Assembly: GCA_947561715.1 (NCBI GenBank)
Contig: OX387205.1
Span: 8,313,001 to 8,377,000, forward strand
DNA from: Ascidia mentula
Taxonomy: Eukaryota; Chordata; Ascidiacea; Phlebobranchia; Ascidiidae
Reading direction: 5' to 3'
DNA length: 64,000 nt
Positions 56,985-64,000 of this stretch are shown piece by piece. The notes beneath the pieces are model-generated. The model made no database searches. It had not been told where the DNA came from and was given only the letters and a program-made list of their open reading frames with translations. The position numbers were made by a program, and so were the translations under genes. Every line of letters begins with the position of its first letter. Positions within the stretch are counted from its first letter, which is position 1.

Positions 56985-59900
56985 ATGAAAACCAGTAGCA
57001 GCCCATTGGGTCGTGGAAAACGCAAACTAAGTGTTTCTTCAATAAATGGAAAAAGTCCATTGGAAGGAAGAGGAGTTGCTAAAAGAACCCGATCCAACAG
57101 TAACTTTCCTGATCAAGTTAGACTGAAGCGAAAGACAAGGAGTTCGTCGAACGATGCATTCTTTGAATTACCATACTACAGTCCCAAAAATGGAAAAGGT
57201 TGTGTTATTACCATCACTGAGTGTAGTATTTAATTGGTCTGCTTATAACACATTGTAATTAGTAGTTTTAGAAAATCTTTTAACAATGCCGCAACATACT
57301 GGTTGAATTTATTTTGCAAATTTGATGTAAATTCATAACGTGGTATACAATCAGATTTAATTGTTTGTATATTTCACATGCAGATGGTGATGCAGTAAAT
57401 GGTTCAGTCAGGAGCAGGGTTCGTGGAAGGGGGCGTGGACAGAGGCGTGGCCGCTTTCGCAACAAGCGTTCTTCCACTTGTTCTTCTTCCTCTTCATCAA
57501 ACCACTCAAATGATTCTGTTTCCAGCGTGCAACTTGATGATGAAAAGGGATCACCCAGCTCAATATCAAGTAAAGTTGAGGAAGAAATTATGAACAACGA
57601 AGATAACATTTCAGGTTTATTAAGTTATGTTGTTCATAAGGAGTTCCCCCCCCATGGCAAATAAAACTCCAAAATTATGCTTTTTAAGATCATAGGTACA
57701 TGATTTATGCAAAACAAGGAAAAATGAAGTTGTAATTGTAACATGCATTCTTGATAACTATGTTAGTTAAACTGGATTTCAACAAATTTATGTTTAACCC
57801 ACTGATTTGCTTCATGTAGGTTCAAAAGTAAGCCTTTTTTATTTTGTTAGATTTGGGCATCAAAGAACTGTCACCCAAATTTAAACTCAGGAATGCTGAT
57901 ATCGATGCAAACAAACAGTCTCCTCCACTGAACGGAAACACCCCTTTTTCAAATAATGAAAATGATGTTGATGCGTTGAACGAAGCAAATTCAGTCACAC
58001 AAGACAGAAATGAGCACAAACCTATTGAAAATGGAACCATAAATGGATTAACGAATGAAAAAACTAAACAGGGAGAATCTGTCAGTTCTCAAACCTTTGC
58101 CAACAAGGTGCCTTCAATGATCAAAAGTGCATCAAGAAAGCGGCACTTTTCCGAGGTTTGATCATTTTTTTATCCTACTGTACCAACAATTTGGCTGCTT
58201 AAATTGTATGAATTTGGCCATGTAAAGTAGTTGTATTATTAATCACATATTATGTGTTCAAATGTAAACCATTCACTGTTTGTCCTCGTGGGAATTTCCC
58301 TGTAAGTTACATACAGTCCAAGGGGAAGCCCCTATGAGCTTGTGTGAAAGTGCCATTTGTAGTAGCAGTGTCTAGACTAGCAGACAGAGTCTTATTCTGA
58401 CAAATACCTTTGCATGAACCAATCATATCAGGCAATAGTGTAAATGTAATAAAATATTTTTTCTGTAGTTAAGCAAACACTTAAACAGTTGATGGTTATT
58501 ATAAATGGGTAAATTTTACAAACAATACTTCTGCTCTCGTGATTGATCTGCTTGAGATTGTAGCATTCAATGTAGTGTACGTTTTTGAAGGATACTTCAA
58601 GATCATTAAACTTCAATAGAATACGACGCATGTCAGAAAAAGGTGAAATGGCGTCTGTGATGGAATTTGTTTTCAACCACAAGAAAGCAAACAGGTAAAG
58701 GTGCTGTTATCTGTAAATATAGTTGGTAGAATGTGTACTGAAGGATATTTTGAAATTTTTAAGTTTTAACATTTTAGCTTTATTAGCATTTTATCACAAT
58801 AAATTACAACTCATCAAACCAAATGAATGCAGTAATATACATATATTTATTAATGGATTTATATTTGATTAAATTTTGCAGTTCAGTTTCACCAAAAGCA
58901 GCCCAAACTAATCAAGACAGGGAAAATTCACCACCAGTTTCAAAAGATTCCTTCCTCAAAACTGTTTCCAGCACAAAACATGCAAAACAAAGACTCTGGT
59001 TTTCTGATTCAGAATGCGACATTGTCACTTCAACAAATCACAAGAAGTTGTCCTCAGCTAACATCAGCCACACATGCAACAGTATATATGACTGTAAACT
59101 GTGTGCAAAAACCACCAGACATTTGGCATTGTGCAAGGATGAAAAATCTGTAGAAACAAACAATTTACACTGTGAAAAAAATGCAGCACTGGAGCTTAGT
59201 AAGGCGTACCCACCTCTGGATTGTGATGTTAAGAAGGAAATAACTGAGCATGATATAAAGCTGCCCAGTGTAGGTTTTGTTTCAAATATGTTTGTTCATA
59301 AAATTTCACAATCAAAGTTATTGCTGTTTGAAATAAAATGTTGTTGGTATTACCAAGTACATACCAGTATTAGGTATAAAATTCACTTGCATAAAATGGA
59401 TATATTACATTTTTTTAAAATCAGATTGTCTGCAAAATTACTGTAATATATTGTAGGGAAACACCGACAGCAAATTAATCAAATGGAGACGACGGAATCT
59501 AAGAAGTTCTGGTATTAAATGTCAACCGGACTTCTATGCCCTAAGCTTAGACCTGATGATTCACAGACCTCGTAGAAAATATGCAAGCACAAGTTCAGGT
59601 ATTGCCTCATTTATCAAATGAACTAGGTTGGTTCACCCAGCTCCGGTCATGGCATCATTATAGCTCCGGTCATGGAATCATTATAGTTTACTACCTTTTA
59701 CTGTGTGCACATATTGTGTAGAAGCGAAACCTCATTAAATTTTTTTACGCTAATATTATTTGCAAAGATTGTTTGGACACTGAACTATTTTGGGAAGGCA
59801 TTTTTGGGTTATTGCAATTAAATGTTGCTCTTAAACACTCGTTTTGATTTTTCAGGCCCAAAATTTTTGTCTGATGTTGAGTCGTTAACTAGTGAGCAGT

Positions 59901-62900
59901 CAGTGGACAAAAAATTGCTCTCTGATGATGAACAAGAACGAACAGAAAATGATGACAGTCTGACAGATGCCAATGCACAAAAATTAGACTCTACTTTCGA
60001 AGATGTGGTGATGACTGAACAAACTGCAAACAGCTCTATTGAATCACCATCAAACTCCTCTGCCATGACAGAAAGTGTATCAAAATCTAGAACATTTTCA
60101 CCTGTTCGACAGCAGTCCACTCCAACCTCAACTTATTCAAGAGGAAGGGGGCGTGGTCGGGGAAGAGGCCGAGGTCGGGGTAGAGCTGTTGTTATTCACC
60201 AGGCTGCCATTGCCCCTTCTGTCCCTGTTGTGGACTCTGCAGAACCACTGCCACTGTTTGATGAGGACCCACCAACTGGACCTGAAGTTTATTATTTTGA
60301 ATCTGATCATGTTGCCCTGAAGCACAACCAAGAGTAAGTTATGTTCAGAATAATTTATTTTAGGCAGAAATGTATCAAGTTATCTTATGACAAGGCAGGA
60401 TCGTTTCAACATGAAGACCCTTTTATAGTGATCTCAGCTATCGTATGAAGATCCTTAGGTTCACACGCTTTGAAGCCAAGCTAACTCAAGGCCACTTTTT
60501 TCTGACAAGTCATAGCTAGATATAAAAAATTGAATGATGTCTGAATACAGTTGCAGAGATTCTATAAATGTGAAGGTCACCTGTCAAGTTGTGCTTTGTA
60601 TTTTGATCACAATATATCCGCTTTAACCACTAAGCTTCAGTCGTTACGCAGTGGACCTGGTTAGTTTAGGGTTGTGAGTTCAAACCCTATCCAGAGCTTA
60701 GTTTTTTTTATTTTTCACCACGACTTGTTAGGAAAAAGTGTCATTGATTTCAGCTTGGCTGCAATGATGTTAGTGAACCTAATGACCCCAGTTGAATATA
60801 GAATAAACTTATTTAATGTACATGTTCTTGGTATCACAGAGCCACCTACCACAGAAATTTTGGTTAACTCATAAATTTATCACCTGTGCGACAAGCAGTT
60901 TTGTATTATTTACAAATAGCTGTCTACTGATTTCATTTTGTTCTATCTACAATTAAAAGTTTCATAATTCCTTTATTTTTATTGTAGCTACCATTCGGTG
61001 TTAAGAGTAGCTGCCATATTAGAATCACAGAGGAAGCAAGCTATGGCTGACCTTGATGTTTTAGAAGAGAGGTTGCAACAATCTCTTGACAATCCTATTG
61101 AGTTTGTAGACAAACTTCAAAACAAGGTACGAGTGACAGTGCTTTTTTACACTTGACGAAATTCACAAACTGTATTACCAAGCAACTGTTGCACAATAAC
61201 AATAAAAAAAAATATTTTGACAAACTCAAAGTACAGTATATGTGTACTAAAAAATATGTTTGTTTATCCAAGTTAAAAGAAAACCAGTGTATACACATTT
61301 TAGTAATGCTTGAATGCAGTGGTTCTCACCTGTTTAATGTTAGGAGCTGCATACACATTACACAGGTTTTAACAAAAACAATTAAAGAGAAACATCAAAC
61401 AACGAGAATGCAGCATAATTATACAAAGCACTTCAATATGAATTTGTATTTGAATGCATTTTTTTCGTTTTTTCACAGCAAAAGTGTCGATAGTTGTCAC
61501 ACAAAATTAATAATGGCCACAACAATGATAAGTTTGTTTGTTTATTGCAGGTTGATGTCGGTTTACCAAATTCCCTTGATGTACCTAATCTTCCAGCAAT
61601 CGATTGGTCAAAGTATTTGTCACAATTTGGAACATTTGACCAGGTGTTTTCCAATATTACCCCAACACCATCAAAACCCTTAACTAGACGAAAAAAGATC
61701 AATTTCGGTTTCAAGTCTAGGGTGAGTTGCGTCATAATTTTATGTAGATTTTTTTGTCTCATTCAGATGAGCAAACAATGACACACAGGCTTGTTTCAGA
61801 TGTTTTATTGGCCTGTCATTTGTTGGTGTAATTTAGTGTTGCATTTAAAAGCATTACTTACACAAATGTTGAATGGAATTTTTTTTTTAAGTTACAGTTA
61901 CACAATATTATTGTAAAAAGCTTAGTTTATAAACTTTCGTGTTGTCATTGTTTTTTAAGTTGTAATTTTGATTTGACAAGGGATTTACTCTCACTCTAAC
62001 TTTAATTGCCACTAAGACTAAAAGGGCTAAATGCTACAATTTTAAAAATATAAATTATATTTTAGGAACCTTCCACTGAGGAACCAGGGACAAGCACATC
62101 AACAGTATGTGTTGTTTTTTAATTATTACCATACGTTCTAATCACTAAAAGCAGCTAAAATGCACATAAACCTAGCAATGTTAACAAAAACTTATTGTGG
62201 AAAATATAACAATGCAAGTCCATATGTTACAATAGGAAAACAACAAAGTTCAAAAACAATCATCTAAGAAGCTTTGGACAGTTGAAGACCAAAGAAAATT
62301 GGAAGAACTTCTTATTAAGTTCCCACAGGAATCTGTTGAATTTAACAGGTTTGATGTAAATTATGTCAATTACTACCAATACACTATGTGTATCAGACAC
62401 ACATTAAAATTGACACTGGTATAACTTTTATTTCACATAAACAAACCTGATGTAGTAAACATGGTAAAATAAAAGATATTTTACTGTGTTTTGTATAGAT
62501 ATCGAAAGATAGCTGCTGATTTTGGTGATCGAACACCCCTACAAGTGCAATCTCGTGTGCAAAAGTATTTCATTAAACTTGCCAAAGCTGGACTTCCAAT
62601 TCCAGGAAGAATGCCCAGACTTGAACGATTGCAAAGTTGCAAGCCAAGAAGATTATACAAGGTTCCTATTGAATTAAATTATTTTCTTGTGCAATATTTC
62701 TATTTAGTTTGGTTTTATTTCACTTTATTTCTTGTACACATCAAAGTTATGGTTTAAATTTATTACTTTTTTTTTCAATATCTTAACCCATCCTGTTTTT
62801 AAGAGCAAACCACATCCACAGATGGCTCTCACCCGCATCTCAACCTTTTTCTCCGACTTCCATGTTCCAGTACGAATGCAGGATGAAGAAGAGTTCCAGT

Positions 62901-63706
62901 TCTCGGGCAGAGGATCAAAGGATGATGAGGAGGAAGATGGTTGGGATGCAATCAAGTCTGAACAAGTTTCAGTGAGTTTATATAAAGTTTTGTTGTATTT
63001 TTAGTAAAAATATAATTATTACTTTTCTATTAAAGGATGAGGAGGATATTCCCGCTGACCTGCGCTACTCTGACGAGTATTTGGAAATTCTCCGGCTGAA
63101 ACGACAACGTCGACAACAACTCAACATGTTTGACAACAACGGGAAACAAATGCTAGCACAACATTATGGCTTTCAGGTTAGTGAGCAAATCATTCTGTGA
63201 AGTGTTATACATATGATGAGACAACTTAATTAAACTGTTTGTTATTCACAGTGTGACATTTGCAAGTGCGAGCCGATTCAAGGGGTTAGGTATCATTGCA
63301 TTGATTGTCCACATGCCGAGTCGGTCGACCTCTGCCAATCCTGTATGCGCAACAGAAGGTAATTCTGTTAATGACTAAGAAATTACCATTTCAAAACCAG
63401 TGTCAGAAAGTTATCTTTTTTGACTTAAAATATTTTTTTCGTCGTTTAACTGTGGGAAAGTCATAATTGAAGCAATTAACCATCGTACTTTTCAGGAATT
63501 TCGAAACAAATACCCACAAAGTCAACCACCGACTTGAGCCAGTTTGCGCTAGCGCCGTTGCAAGTCACGTGCCAGCCGAGGGCGAGTCTTTCTCTTATCT
63601 GGGGAGTCCCCGACCTTTCGCTGACGACGATTACACAAGAATGGCCGCCCAGCGACCTGGCGAGTACAACTACCTCGACCCAAACTATCTTCCCCCGTCA
63701 GGGTGA
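56985..63706 (+). CDS. ZZZ3: ZZ-type zinc finger protein ZZZ3 (ATAC complex histone reader)
   Basis: Subunit of the ATAC histone acetyltransferase complex; its ZZ finger reads the histone H3 tail. About 15 exons. ATG at 56985 ([14 protein letters not shown]). The N-terminal half is Ser/Arg-rich and poorly conserved, with RG-rich stretches ([17 protein letters not shown] at about 57400; a GRGRG run at about 60140). Conserved segments start at [17 protein letters not shown] (about 60285), then a coiled region at 60988-61125 ([20 protein letters not shown]). A SANT/Myb domain spans about 62236-62660 ([38 protein letters not shown]). The ZZ finger is at about 63252-63540 ([33 protein letters not shown]). 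The C terminus [14 protein letters not shown] is close to the human one, with TGA ending at 63706. Predicted length is about 1,000 residues against about 900 in human. Confidence 0.95.
60640..60700 (+). mobile_element. tRNA-related SINE-like fragment
   Basis: TACGCAGTGGACCTGG resembles a pol III A-box region, and GAGTTCAAACCCTATCC about 30 bases later resembles a B-box. A T-run follows. It is too short and imperfect to fold as a functional tRNA gene and lies in a ZZZ3 intron. Confidence 0.4.
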
Positions 63707-64000
63707 TCCAAGCGGTGTTTTGCGTTGCTGTGTTCTTCCTATACCAACTCGTTATATTTACTGAACCACAAAGAGAATCTTGCGCCTGTTCAAGTAACGA
63801 CAGGTTTGGTAATTGACCCGCGGTTGTTGTGATGCAAAAATACATGGAATTGTTGTCTCCGATTGGAAGCATTAATATGTTTTGTCATTTGCGCTATACC
63901 CTTTGCTGAACGAACGAAAAATCAATTCGATGCACTTTTTCCAATCAACTCTACACACGTCTTTCGCCGAGCGAGTTCCATGCAGTAAAATTGTCCACAA
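63707..64000. other. ZZZ3 3' UTR and flank
   Basis: The last 294 bases of the window follow the ZZZ3 stop. The minus-strand ORF here overlaps the ZZZ3 terminal exon and looks like a shadow. No other feature is seen. Confidence 0.5.

Noticed and set aside
60640-60700. A functional tRNA gene
   Set aside because: Box-like motifs are present but no cloverleaf with paired acceptor stem could be built by eye; SINE-derived is more likely.

Overview
This is a 64 kb, AT-rich, intron-dense animal nuclear segment. Nearly every recognisable gene matches a vertebrate family (LRSAM1, PHF1/MTF2/PHF19, GTF2H4, GPR89, DALRD3, ATF6, ZZZ3), yet introns are short (about 50-1500 bp), gene spacing is tight, and there is a two-domain fluoride exporter of a kind vertebrates lack. 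That combination fits a tunicate, most likely a solitary ascidian such as Ciona. The assignment is inference from gene content and architecture, not from a species marker. There are no bacterial operons, rRNA genes or CRISPR arrays.

Layout. 1-1635 (-) is the 5' part of an unrecognised secreted or receptor-like protein. 5115-11893 (-) is the RING E3 ligase LRSAM1. A small Cys/His-rich ORF (12304-12636, -) lies next to its 5' end. A divergent promoter interval of about 290 bp leads into an SLC16/MCT-type transporter (12923-17156, +). 20575-22711 (+) encodes a single-pass leucine-rich-repeat membrane protein. 23700-28029 (-) is a Polycomb-like (PHF1/MTF2/PHF19) protein with Tudor, PHD and C-terminal chromo-like domains. 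29235-32410 (-) is TFIIH subunit p52 (GTF2H4), directly downstream of intronless GPR89 (32747-34150, -). Divergent from GPR89 are DALRD3 in one coding exon (34723-36378, +) and a five-exon FEX/CrcB fluoride channel (36653-38200, +). 41374-45067 (+) is an unfamiliar Lys-rich protein containing a synaptobrevin-like SNARE helix. 46573-55100 (+) is ATF6 in about 28 exons. 56985-63706 (+) is ZZZ3, with Myb/SANT and ZZ domains.

Mobile DNA is mostly small non-autonomous DNA transposons. Three hAT-like elements have 8-bp target duplications (8005-8314, 39451-39819, 51270-51809), and there are further fragments. A palindromic foldback element sits at 14.25 kb with a relative at 43.14 kb. A tRNA-derived SINE-like piece lies at 60.65 kb.

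The genes do not form one pathway. They are mostly housekeeping: protein quality control (ATF6, LRSAM1), chromatin (Polycomb-like, ZZZ3), transcription and repair (GTF2H4), tRNA modification (DALRD3), Golgi ion balance (GPR89) and fluoride detoxification (FEX). Local gene order suggests shared promoters (LRSAM1 side/MCT, GPR89/DALRD3) and possible polycistronic pairs (GPR89-GTF2H4, DALRD3-FEX), which tunicates with spliced-leader trans-splicing are known to use. The least familiar items are the SNARE-like gene and the small Cys/His ORF. All exon boundaries were read by eye from splice signals and frame, so those given with 'about' may shift by a few bases.
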